Shown: positions 28,121 through 35,928 of the stretch, piece after piece
How the letters are laid out: each line of letters opens with the position of its first letter
Numbering within the stretch: the stretch's first letter is position 1
Origin: Verrucomicrobia bacterium S94
GTDB taxonomy: Bacteria > Verrucomicrobiota > Kiritimatiellia > Kiritimatiellales > Pontiellaceae
DNA: 64,000 bases
Reading direction: 5' to 3'
NCBI GenBank assembly: GCA_004299845.1
Contig: CP036201.1
Location: 2,170,001-2,234,000 of the forward strand
The notes under the pieces: generated by a model
What the model was told of the DNA's origin: nothing
The model's database searches: none
Seen by the model: only the letters and a program-made list of their open reading frames with translations
Position numbers and translations under genes: made by a program

Positions 28121-31081
28121 TTATTCCCCGGGGATGTGATAAAGCATCATTCCGTTATAAAATGCGGGCTGTCCCTCTGTCACCAGCCCCACCTGTGAAG
28201 CCGGCCACCGGCCTTCCACCTCAACCATGGGGCGACCGTTCAGCTCAATCAGCACACGATCCTCCAGTTTGACGCACCGGAAAAAATAGCTCGATTCCAC
28301 CTCCAGAGTAATCACCGTTTCCTGCGGACGCGACATCGTATCCGATTCGGACGAACCATCACCAATCGCTTCATTCGATCCCAGCGACTCCCCCGGCGTG
28401 TATCCGCGTTTATATTCCCCTGTACGGCTGTCGATCACAATCGATCCGGGAATATAAAACCCGAATCCGATATAATTGCCGACCAGCGGACGGAACCGGA
28501 CCGGATTAAAGATACCCGCCTTCTGAACCCGGGGCCCGGGTTCATCGGCCTCATAAAACCGTCCATCCTCCCAGAGATTAGGCTGTTCGCCCCGATCAAG
28601 TTTCGCGTATTTGATCACCATATCATCGCCCGGAATCAGGAACTCCTGACGCAAATGCTCAAACTCACCCTCCAGCCATCGAATATCCATAGAGGAAATC
28701 ACCGACTCGGAGCGCAGACCATAGACCCACGAAGTGACATTCCGATACGCGGTGCTTTTGTCGTAAAGATGCCGATGTACCACTTTGGTCCGCAGTTTCC
28801 TGTGTACCGGCTTAATCTCGCGCCCATCGAGCTTCCCGGTCACCACCAGTTCACGTGCCCGCGTATCAATCATGGCTTTCAGATAGTTCTTCCGATCTGC
28901 AAACACCGGGAAAATCCCGTACGTACGGTTTTTGCCCTCTTCCATCTCTTCAAGCCGCACATTGACCGTAAATTCATATTGATTCAGGAGATCGCCCTTA
29001 AACAGACGACCGGTTTCAGAATGAGTGCGCTGCTCCAGACCCAGCGCTTTATGCATACGCCATTCACCGGACGGTCGCGTTCCGTCGGCCGCCCCGCCCC
29101 AGCCCGAAATAAACTGATCATGCTCATCCCAGCCGACGGTGTAGGTCACACCATCAAATTCGGCCTCCGAATTACCGCAATAGAAGCCGGGAACACCGGG
29201 CCGGGTGATTTTTGTCATCAGCGGCTTTCCGGGCAGCAGATCAATTCCGTTGAGTTTAACATCGAACCTGGTCCCGTTCCGGGTCACCCGCAACCGCTGC
29301 AGCGGCGCATCGGCTCCATCCATACCCGGCGGCTTTTCCAGCAAGCGGAATGTTCGGGGAAGTTTGAATTTTTTCGGAACCAGTCCGCCCGGTTCGATAT
29401 GATAGGACCAGGTGCGTTTTGCCGGATTAATACTCACAATCAGATCGGATTCACCATCGCTCCAGGCCACCACGCCGACATCACCCTTTCCGGAAGCCGG
29501 AAACCGGATCCCCGTCTCAAAGAGATAATTCATTCGGGGTTCCTGCTTCAGATACGCCTTGGCTTTTCCAACGGGAGCCGACTGGCGCATGGCCCCATCC
29601 ACACTCATCCATTTTCCGCCGGAAAACATCCACCGTTCCGCCCAGTCGATCTGCTCACCGGACGGAAATGTATCCGAAAACGTCGGCGGCACCGGTGCGG
29701 GATGATACCCCGGGCTGACCGCTGTGGTAGGGCCGTCAACCACCAGCTCCTTATCATAGAAAAAGACACGGTCAAGCCCGGTTCCGGGTTTGCCGTTCCA
29801 CCAGGCCTGATACAGCATCCATTTTTCAAACCCGTTCGGCCCGTGAATCAAACGCGGAGCAGTAAGACCGTAAACAGTCGGCTCCACCGGAAGTTCCTCC
29901 GCATCAAACAATCCGAAATCAATAAACCGTACCGGCGCGTCTTCAGGAACCCGCACCCGAACCGCAATCACATTCTCCTCCGGATTGAACACTCCGTTGC
30001 AGTCCTCGGAAATATCGAAATTGCTGTAGGCCACAGCGGGCTCGGCCGATTCATAGACCTTTACCCCGTTAATAAACACCTGCACGGCTCCTTCATGGCG
30101 GATATTCAGCACCGGCGTTTCCGGAATTTCATGACGCAGATCAAATTCCCGGCGCACCCACAAATATTCCCCTTTATCCCATTTCGTACGACAGGCATGC
30201 AGCTGTGCACCGTTCACCTCATCCGGCGAACCGAATCCGCCGTCGCCCGTTCTCCACTTCGAATATTTATACCCGGACCTCATCCAGTCCCCCTCCGGAG
30301 GGATGGTGGTATAGCGCCCGCGCCAGGGCATAAATTCACCGGTAGGAAGAATCGTTTTATAGATATAGGAAAGCCGGTCCGCATTACGCCGCAGCACCGG
30401 ATCGGACCGTTTATCGGTATTATCAAATTTCAGCGGGTTTTCATTCACCGCCACCCCCACTTCGCGCAGGCCGGTGCGCGGTCCCGGATTATTTGCAGCA
30501 TAGAGCAGATAATAATTCCCCCGATATGCAACAACCTCAGGCTCACCCAGATCGGCACTATCAAGCGAATCCCACATCCCCCGACGCCCGTCCAGCAGCT
30601 GATCCGGTTTACCATACGCCTTCCAGGGTTTGGAATAGCGCTGCAGCCAGATCTCACCCTCTTTTTTACTGCCCGCGCGCCGGTTTACGGAAAAAAGCAT
30701 TCCGCCTGAATCCTGATACATCCGCATTTCATTCCCGGAAAGCCCTGTTTTCTGCAAATCGGAAAACGGCTCAAGCGGATGTGCTGCCGAAGCATATCCC
30801 TGCCCCTGCGCATAAAGATGAAACAGACCGTTGCGGTAAAAAAGCTCATACGGACGGGCCACCGTCTCCGGAAGAACCCGGATAGGCTCTCTCCAGTCCA
30901 CCAGATTCCCGGACCTCAGCATCACTCCGTTACTGACACCGTCCAGTGCATAATAGGCCCCGTTGTAATGCACCATCGCTCCGTCCAGCCGGACCGGCAG
31001 CGGATTGTTCAGTGCCAGAGCGCAGGAAGCTTCCCACAGCAACGCGGATATCATGCAGAAATTACTCAACCTTATGCCCAT
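28121..31081 (-). CDS. secreted GH43-like five-bladed propeller protein with added beta domains
   Basis: About 986 residues with a signal peptide (LSNFCMISALLWEASCALAL). The N-terminal third looks like a GH43/GH32-type beta-propeller: DGAMVHYNGAYYALDG, ELFYRNGLFHLYAQG, GEPEVVAYRGNYYLLYAA. Then comes an insert with a sugar-binding sandwich like that of GH2 enzymes (RREFDLRHEIPETPVL, VQVFINGVKVYE). The second half has LamG/DUF1080-like stretches (YLFETGIRFPASGKGDVG, YGIFPVFADRKNYLKAM). Secreted glycan hydrolysis is inferred; catalytic acids cannot be assigned confidently. The start at 31081 has GGGAGAGG upstream. Confidence 0.65.
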   Translation of the reverse strand: MGIRLSNFCMISALLWEASCALALNNPLPVRLDGAMVHYNGAYYALDGVSNGVMLRSGNLVDWREPIRVLPETVARPYELFYRNGLFHLYAQGQGYASAAHPLEPFSDLQKTGLSGNEMRMYQDSGGMLFSVNRRAGSKKEGEIWLQRYSKPWKAYGKPDQLLDGRRGMWDSLDSADLGEPEVVAYRGNYYLLYAANNPGPRTGLREVGVAVNENPLKFDNTDKRSDPVLRRNADRLSYIYKTILPTGEFMPWRGRYTTIPPEGDWMRSGYKYSKWRTGDGGFGSPDEVNGAQLHACRTKWDKGEYLWVRREFDLRHEIPETPVLNIRHEGAVQVFINGVKVYESAEPAVAYSNFDISEDCNGVFNPEENVIAVRVRVPEDAPVRFIDFGLFDAEELPVEPTVYGLTAPRLIHGPNGFEKWMLYQAWWNGKPGTGLDRVFFYDKELVVDGPTTAVSPGYHPAPVPPTFSDTFPSGEQIDWAERWMFSGGKWMSVDGAMRQSAPVGKAKAYLKQEPRMNYLFETGIRFPASGKGDVGVVAWSDGESDLIVSINPAKRTWSYHIEPGGLVPKKFKLPRTFRLLEKPPGMDGADAPLQRLRVTRNGTRFDVKLNGIDLLPGKPLMTKITRPGVPGFYCGNSEAEFDGVTYTVGWDEHDQFISGWGGAADGTRPSGEWRMHKALGLEQRTHSETGRLFKGDLLNQYEFTVNVRLEEMEEGKNRTYGIFPVFADRKNYLKAMIDTRARELVVTGKLDGREIKPVHRKLRTKVVHRHLYDKSTAYRNVTSWVYGLRSESVISSMDIRWLEGEFEHLRQEFLIPGDDMVIKYAKLDRGEQPNLWEDGRFYEADEPGPRVQKAGIFNPVRFRPLVGNYIGFGFYIPGSIVIDSRTGEYKRGYTPGESLGSNEAIGDGSSESDTMSRPQETVITLEVESSYFFRCVKLEDRVLIELNGRPMVEVEGRWPASQVGLVTEGQPAFYNGMMLYHIPGE

Positions 31082-31192
31082 AGCCTCTCCCTTTTTCGGA
31101 CCGGGATTATCCCGGATCACCACCCCGAAAACCAGCGTATTTTACGCACGATAGGCTTTACTCCCGCGGTCGGGTCCGCCACGTTTTTTCCC

Positions 31193-31567
31193 ATGATTGG
31201 AAATGCACGTTTTTTTTATCTGACAGCCGGGTTCGCTCTCGTAGGACTGGCAACCCTCGGTATTTTTCTTCCACTGCTGCCCACCACCCCGCTCCTGCTT
31301 CTGGCAGCCTGGTGTTTTGCCAACTCCTCCGATAAATATCACCAATGGCTGCTCAACCATAAAGTATTCGGAAACCTTATCCGCAACTGGCAGGAAAACC
31401 GCTGTATGCCCCGGAAGGCTAAAATTCTTTCGGTAACCATGATCCTCCTCTTCGGCGGTTTTTCCATCTACCGGATTGAAAGCATCCCGATCAGAATCAT
31501 CGGCGGTCTGCTCTGCCTGACCGGACTTTTTTTCGTTCTCCGGATTCCGGTCTGCAAAAAAAATTAG
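31193..31567 (+). CDS. DUF454 (YbaN-like) inner-membrane protein
   Basis: A 124-residue protein. The DUF454 signature LATLGIFLPLLPTTPLLLLA is followed by AAWCFANSSDKYHQWLL, WQENRCMPRKAK and a second membrane pair (ILSVTMILLFGGFSIYRI, IIGGLLCLTGLFFVLR). The start ATG lies inside a near-palindrome (TTTCCCATGATTGGAAA, 31187-31203). The function is unknown. The stop overlaps the convergent thiamine-binding gene by 4 bp. Confidence 0.85.
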   Translation: MIGNARFFYLTAGFALVGLATLGIFLPLLPTTPLLLLAAWCFANSSDKYHQWLLNHKVFGNLIRNWQENRCMPRKAKILSVTMILLFGGFSIYRIESIPIRIIGGLLCLTGLFFVLRIPVCKKN

Positions 31568-31863
31568 CGGATTTTTTCCATCACACTGTCAACCTTGTCT
31601 TCGAGCGACTGCTCCCGATCCGTACGGGTTCCCAGTTTGATATTCGTATGAATCCGCGGAGCACCCATTGCATGCACCTTTTCATGACAGGCCTTCACCG
31701 CAGCCATAACCTGATCCCATTCACCCTCGATGGAAGTTCCGTTGGGATGCAACGATGTTTTGAGCCCCGGCTGATTTAGAATCTCCTCACAGGCCGCAAC
31801 ATAGCCTGACAGCGAGACCCCCACTCCGATCGGAACAATGCACAGATCCATAATAACCTTCAT
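31564..31863 (-). CDS. MTH1187-family thiamine-binding protein (DUF77/YqgV-like)
   Basis: A 99-residue ferredoxin-like protein. The signature features are IMDLCIVPIGVGVSLSGYVA, the YQLHPMGT-like TSLHPNGTSIEGEWDQVM, and IHTNIKLGTRTD. Family members bind thiamine or a related pyrimidine. A GGAGG site overlaps the end of the pabBC gene immediately upstream, so the two are probably co-transcribed. Confidence 0.88.
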   Translation of the reverse strand: MKVIMDLCIVPIGVGVSLSGYVAACEEILNQPGLKTSLHPNGTSIEGEWDQVMAAVKACHEKVHAMGAPRIHTNIKLGTRTDREQSLEDKVDSVMEKIR

Positions 31864-31864
31864 C

Positions 31865-33583
31865 TCAATCCTCCAACACCGCTTTCTGCCACTTTCTCAC
31901 CGAATTTACGAGCCACACTTCATCGGCCGATTTCAGATCCGCCAAAGTAATCACACCCTCTTCAATCGTACCGGCTTTCAACAATGAAGCCCGGAATGTA
32001 CCGCCCAGCAGCCCGCACGCCACCGGCGGCGTAATCTTTCTTCCGTCCTTCGCAATCACCACATTGGTAAACGTCCCTTCTGTCACCTCACCCCGTTCAT
32101 TCCAGAGCAGTACTTCATCATACTCAGGAAATGCAGCCCGTGCCTCTTCATAAACCGCACGGTGTGTGGTTTTGTGATAAAGAAAAACATTGTCCGAATC
32201 GACCGGTTTTTCCGCAATCGCAATTTTCCAGACCTCTTTTTCCGAAGCCTTCACCGGAAACCGCTGCACTTCTGAACCTCCCGTCTTTGAAACCAGCAAA
32301 CGAATCCGCAAAGACTCACACCCGAGATTTTCCAGACTGCGCATAATCGTCTGCAGATCCAGAGGAATATCAAAATAGGCCGCCGACTCGTGTAACCGCC
32401 GCATATGCTCATCCAACAGATAAATCCCGCTCTCAGGCTCCCACAGCATGGTTTCCAAAAGGTGGAAATCCGGGCGGGGCTGAGTCAGCACCCGCGCCTT
32501 CGTGAGCGTTTCCTCATATTCCGACTCTGCCTCCGAATCCCACACAATTCCGCCACCGACCCCGAACTCCAGCATCCCGTTCTGAATCAGCGCCGTACGG
32601 ATGGCCACGTTAAAACACGCTTCGCCCTCCGGTGTTATGAATCCGATCGACCCGGTATACACCTTTCGCGGCGAAGTTTCCAGCGACCGGATAATCTCCA
32701 TGGTTTTCGCCTTCGGCGCCCCTGTAATGGATGCGCAGGGATAAAGAGCCTTAAAAACTCCGGAAAACGTTCCGTTTCCCCCCGTACTTATCCGTGAAGC
32801 CACACGCCCTTTCACCGTCGAGGTCATCTGCCAGACGGTTGGATATTTTTCGACATCAAACGTGCTGACCGTTTCGACACTCCCCGCTTCGGCGACGCGA
32901 CCGATATCGTTGCGGATCATATCGACAATCATGATGTTTTCCGCCCGGTCTTTTTCCGATTTCTGCAATGCCTCCGCCTGCTTTTGATCATCAGAAAAAG
33001 TAAATCCCCGCCGCGCCGTTCCTTTCATCGGACGGGAGCTGACGATCCCGTTTTTCATCTGGAAAAAAAGTTCGGGCGATGCCGAACAGATGGCAAAGTC
33101 CTCGGTTTCAATAAAAGCCGCATATTCCGTATTCTGTCCGTTCACCAGTGCACAGAAAAAAGCCCATGCATCCCCCGCAAATTCAGCATGCAGCCGGTAG
33201 GTGTAGTTCACCTGATACGTGGCCCCTGCCGCAATGCTTTCCTTAATAGAACCAATCGCCGCGGTGAATTCCTCATTTGAAACAGAGGGTTCAGGTGTTC
33301 CGACAGAAAAAGCCGCCGATGAAACCGCATCAATATCCTCAAGAATTTCCGGAGCCCTGAACAGCCCCCACATCAACAGCGGAAAATCCCCCGAATCATG
33401 CACCCGAAGTGCCGGATCAAAGGCCGGAGCGGCTTCATAGGAAAGGAACCCCGCTGCATAAAGTCCCGACTGCTCCGCTTCGCCGATCGCGGGCAGTACC
33501 TCCTCCAGCCGCTCCGCTTTCAACACCTTTTCCGGATGCTGAAACCGCAGCCACCGCTTCCCCTGTTTGAGAACCACTTTCAT
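31865..33583 (-). CDS. pabB/pabC: aminodeoxychorismate synthase component I fused to aminodeoxychorismate lyase
   Basis: About 572 residues and two enzymes of p-aminobenzoate (folate) synthesis. The PabB part (1-360) shows NYTYRLHAEF, FSRPMKGT-like SSRPMKGTARRG, DMIRNDIGRVA, YPCASITGAPKAKTMEII and GSIGFITPEG. The PabC part (about 375-570) is a class IV aminotransferase fold: LLETMLWEPESGIYLLDEHM, NERGEVTEGTFTNVVI and PPVACGLLGGTFRA. Such fusions are known in many bacteria. The start at 33583 (second Met) fits AGGA 5 nt upstream. A separate PabA glutaminase is not visible here. Confidence 0.93.
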   Translation of the reverse strand: MKVVLKQGKRWLRFQHPEKVLKAERLEEVLPAIGEAEQSGLYAAGFLSYEAAPAFDPALRVHDSGDFPLLMWGLFRAPEILEDIDAVSSAAFSVGTPEPSVSNEEFTAAIGSIKESIAAGATYQVNYTYRLHAEFAGDAWAFFCALVNGQNTEYAAFIETEDFAICSASPELFFQMKNGIVSSRPMKGTARRGFTFSDDQKQAEALQKSEKDRAENIMIVDMIRNDIGRVAEAGSVETVSTFDVEKYPTVWQMTSTVKGRVASRISTGGNGTFSGVFKALYPCASITGAPKAKTMEIIRSLETSPRKVYTGSIGFITPEGEACFNVAIRTALIQNGMLEFGVGGGIVWDSEAESEYEETLTKARVLTQPRPDFHLLETMLWEPESGIYLLDEHMRRLHESAAYFDIPLDLQTIMRSLENLGCESLRIRLLVSKTGGSEVQRFPVKASEKEVWKIAIAEKPVDSDNVFLYHKTTHRAVYEEARAAFPEYDEVLLWNERGEVTEGTFTNVVIAKDGRKITPPVACGLLGGTFRASLLKAGTIEEGVITLADLKSADEVWLVNSVRKWQKAVLED

Positions 33584-33595
33584 TGGCATCCTGTT

Positions 33596-34501
33596 CTACT
33601 GATCCGCCAGAATGATTAAAAGCACACCGATCATAATTCCAAGCAGCACCCAGCTCTTTTTTCGTCTATTGACCTCTTTAAAAAGCAGAGCCCCAACGAA
33701 AAAGCCGACCAGCACACTGCACCGGCGAAGCACCGAAAGAATCACAATCAGTGCCTCCGGATTTTTTACGGCACAGAAATAGACCCAGTCGGAAAGAACC
33801 AGAAGAATCCCGATCATCGGAACCGTCCAGCGCCACTTAAACGGCGTAGTTGCTTCCCGTTTCGGCAACCAGAACACAGCGTTGACAATCACGAAAAAGA
33901 TAAAATTGTAGAGCGAATACCAGACCAGGACCTGCATCGGTTCAAAATCCATTCGCTGAATCAGCCATTTATCCATCAGGGTGCTGCATGTCCCGATCAG
34001 CGTTGCCGCAAAAATCAGTCCGACCCATAGACTCCGGTGAAACTGAATGCCCTCTTCCCGACCCAGAACAGAAAACCCGAAATATCCCGCAAAAATCAGT
34101 GCCATTCCGCACCACTGCAGCGGCGACGGCATTTCGCCGAAAAGCAGAACCGCTCCAAGCAGCGTCCACAACGGACCCGAAGCCCGGATCGGCGACACAA
34201 TCGAAATCGGCAGGTGCTTCATCGCAAAAAAAGCACAGATCCAGGATGATGCAACAATGGTCGATTTAAGAACCAGCAGGCCATGCGCCGCCGGGCGCAG
34301 CGGCGCGGCATAAATCCCCGCTGTTTGCGCCGCTTCCGGAAACCATCTGGAAAAACAAATAATCGGCACAGTCAAACAGATGCCTGCCAGGTTTGAAAAA
34401 AAGAGCGTCGGAAGAACCGCATTATCAATCAGAGCATGTTTTTTGCTCAAATCATATAACCCGAGCAGAAGCATCGAACAGAGTCCCAGCCAAATCCACA
34501 T
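33596..34501 (-). CDS. EamA/DMT-family transporter
   Basis: A 301-residue protein with about ten membrane helices in two related halves. The first has WIWLGLCSMLLLGLYDLSKK and SWICAFFAMKHLPISIVSPI, the second GILLVLSDWVYFCAVKNPEA and SVLRRCSVLVGFFVGALLFK, both followed by the EamA-type exit LLGIMIGVLLI. Efflux or uptake of a small metabolite is inferred; the substrate is unknown. The pabBC gene begins 12 nt downstream. Confidence 0.83.
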   Translation of the reverse strand: MWIWLGLCSMLLLGLYDLSKKHALIDNAVLPTLFFSNLAGICLTVPIICFSRWFPEAAQTAGIYAAPLRPAAHGLLVLKSTIVASSWICAFFAMKHLPISIVSPIRASGPLWTLLGAVLLFGEMPSPLQWCGMALIFAGYFGFSVLGREEGIQFHRSLWVGLIFAATLIGTCSTLMDKWLIQRMDFEPMQVLVWYSLYNFIFFVIVNAVFWLPKREATTPFKWRWTVPMIGILLVLSDWVYFCAVKNPEALIVILSVLRRCSVLVGFFVGALLFKEVNRRKKSWVLLGIMIGVLLIILADQ

Positions 34502-34628
34502 TTCCGTGCCTTTCCAAGATTTTCAGGTCCGCTTTTACCGGACATAAGGCGCGGACAATAGCGGCTTGCGTTCCCGAAGCAAATCAAATAGCGTGCCCAC
34601 CTTTGTGAACGAAAACGGAGAGAAACCT

Positions 34629-35738
34629 ATGAAAACTGGACTTATCGGATGGCGCGGCATGGTCGGCTCAGTGCTGATGGAACGCATGCGTGCGGAAAAT
34701 GATTTTGAATACATCGATCCGGTCTTCTTCACTACATCCCAGGCCGGACAGGCCGCTCCGAACGTCGGCAAGGGAGAATCCGTTCTCGTGGATGCCTACG
34801 ATTTCGAGGCACTGATGGAAATGGACACCATTATCACCTGTCAGGGTGGCGGCTATACTGAAAAAATGCACGCCGATTTACGCGCCAAAGGCTGGAACGG
34901 CTACTGGATTGACGCGGCTTCCACCCTGCGTATGGCCGATCAGGCCACCATCGTGCTTGACCCGGTCAACCGCCCGGTCATCGACCGGGCACTCGCTGAC
35001 GGAAAAAAGGATTTCATCGGCGGCAACTGCACGGTCTCGCTCATGCTGATGGCTATCGGCGGCCTCTTCAAAGCCGGACTCGTTGAATGGGTTTCCTCCA
35101 TGACCTATCAGGCAGCCTCCGGTGCCGGCGCCCAGAATATGCGCGAACTGCTGGCTCAGAAGGGTCACCTGTTCGAAGCGGCGGTGGAGGAGCTCAAGAA
35201 TCCGGCATCCGCCATTCTCGATATCGACCGGAAGGTCAGCGAAGCCCTGCGCAGCGAAGCTATGCCGACCGAACAGTTTGGAGCGCCGCTTGCCGGATCG
35301 CTGATTCCCTGGATCGATAAAGCTGTCGACGACGGCCAGACCCGTGAAGAATGGAAAGGCTATGCAGAAACCAATAAAATCCTGCAGAATGATCCGCTGA
35401 TTCCAATCGACGGCACCTGCGTCCGCATCGGTGCCATGCGTTCACACAGCCAGGCGTTGACCATCAAACTCAACAAGGATGTTTCCGTTGAGCAGATTGA
35501 AGATATTCTGCGCGGTGACAACGACTGGATTGACGTGGTTCCCAACAACAAAGAGGATACCCTCGCGCGTCTGACTCCCGCCGCCATCAGCGGAACGCTG
35601 ACCGTTCCGGTCGGCCGCATCCGTAAAATGAAAATGGGTCCGGAATACCTGAACGTATTCACGGTAGGTGACCAACTCCTCTGGGGAGCCGCCGAGCCGC
35701 TGCGCCGGATGCTCCGCATCCTGCAGGAATCGTCATAA
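34629..35738 (+). CDS. asd: aspartate-semialdehyde dehydrogenase
   Basis: A 369-residue NADPH-dependent enzyme making aspartate semialdehyde for lysine, threonine, methionine and diaminopimelate synthesis. The start [19 protein letters not shown] and the catalytic [10 protein letters not shown] (Cys 134) match the E. coli-type Asd. Other motifs are [15 protein letters not shown] and [21 protein letters not shown] precedes the ATG at 34629; an upstream opening from 34566 is rejected. The last 40 bases (35690-35729) recur at 39811-39850. Confidence 0.96.
   Translation: MKTGLIGWRGMVGSVLMERMRAENDFEYIDPVFFTTSQAGQAAPNVGKGESVLVDAYDFEALMEMDTIITCQGGGYTEKMHADLRAKGWNGYWIDAASTLRMADQATIVLDPVNRPVIDRALADGKKDFIGGNCTVSLMLMAIGGLFKAGLVEWVSSMTYQAASGAGAQNMRELLAQKGHLFEAAVEELKNPASAILDIDRKVSEALRSEAMPTEQFGAPLAGSLIPWIDKAVDDGQTREEWKGYAETNKILQNDPLIPIDGTCVRIGAMRSHSQALTIKLNKDVSVEQIEDILRGDNDWIDVVPNNKEDTLARLTPAAISGTLTVPVGRIRKMKMGPEYLNVFTVGDQLLWGAAEPLRRMLRILQESS
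35690..35729 (+). repeat. direct repeat copy 1: 3' end of asd
   Basis: The 40 bases coding the C-terminal [13 protein letters not shown] of Asd recur at 39811-39850 with a single C/T difference. The core holds an inverted repeat, GGATGC-TCC-GCATCC. Two secreted-protein genes lie between the copies, as in an insertion at a gene 3' end. Confidence 0.8.
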
Positions 35739-35774
35739 AGAGACCGAAATCCTTTCAATGTATAAAAATACAAC

Positions 35775-35806
35775 AGCCCGCACTCCTCATTGCGGGCTTA
35801 TTTTTT
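35775..35806 (+). terminator. Rho-independent terminator after asd
   Basis: Arms AGCCCGCA (35775-35782) and TGCGGGCT (35791-35798) pair perfectly and are followed by TATTTTTT. It lies 36 bp past the asd stop. Confidence 0.9.
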
Positions 35807-35928
35807 ACTCTCCACCCGAGCAGACCAAAGTCACCTCCCTCGGCAGATACAAAAACGTGAGATAATTACGCCCGTTCTTCCTCTTTTCGGGAAAATACCC
35901 GACAAAGGCAGCATAACATAAAGTGCTT

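Noticed and set aside
28655-30709. 684-codon plus-strand opening
   Set aside because: Antisense to the GH43-like gene; no recognisable motif despite the length.
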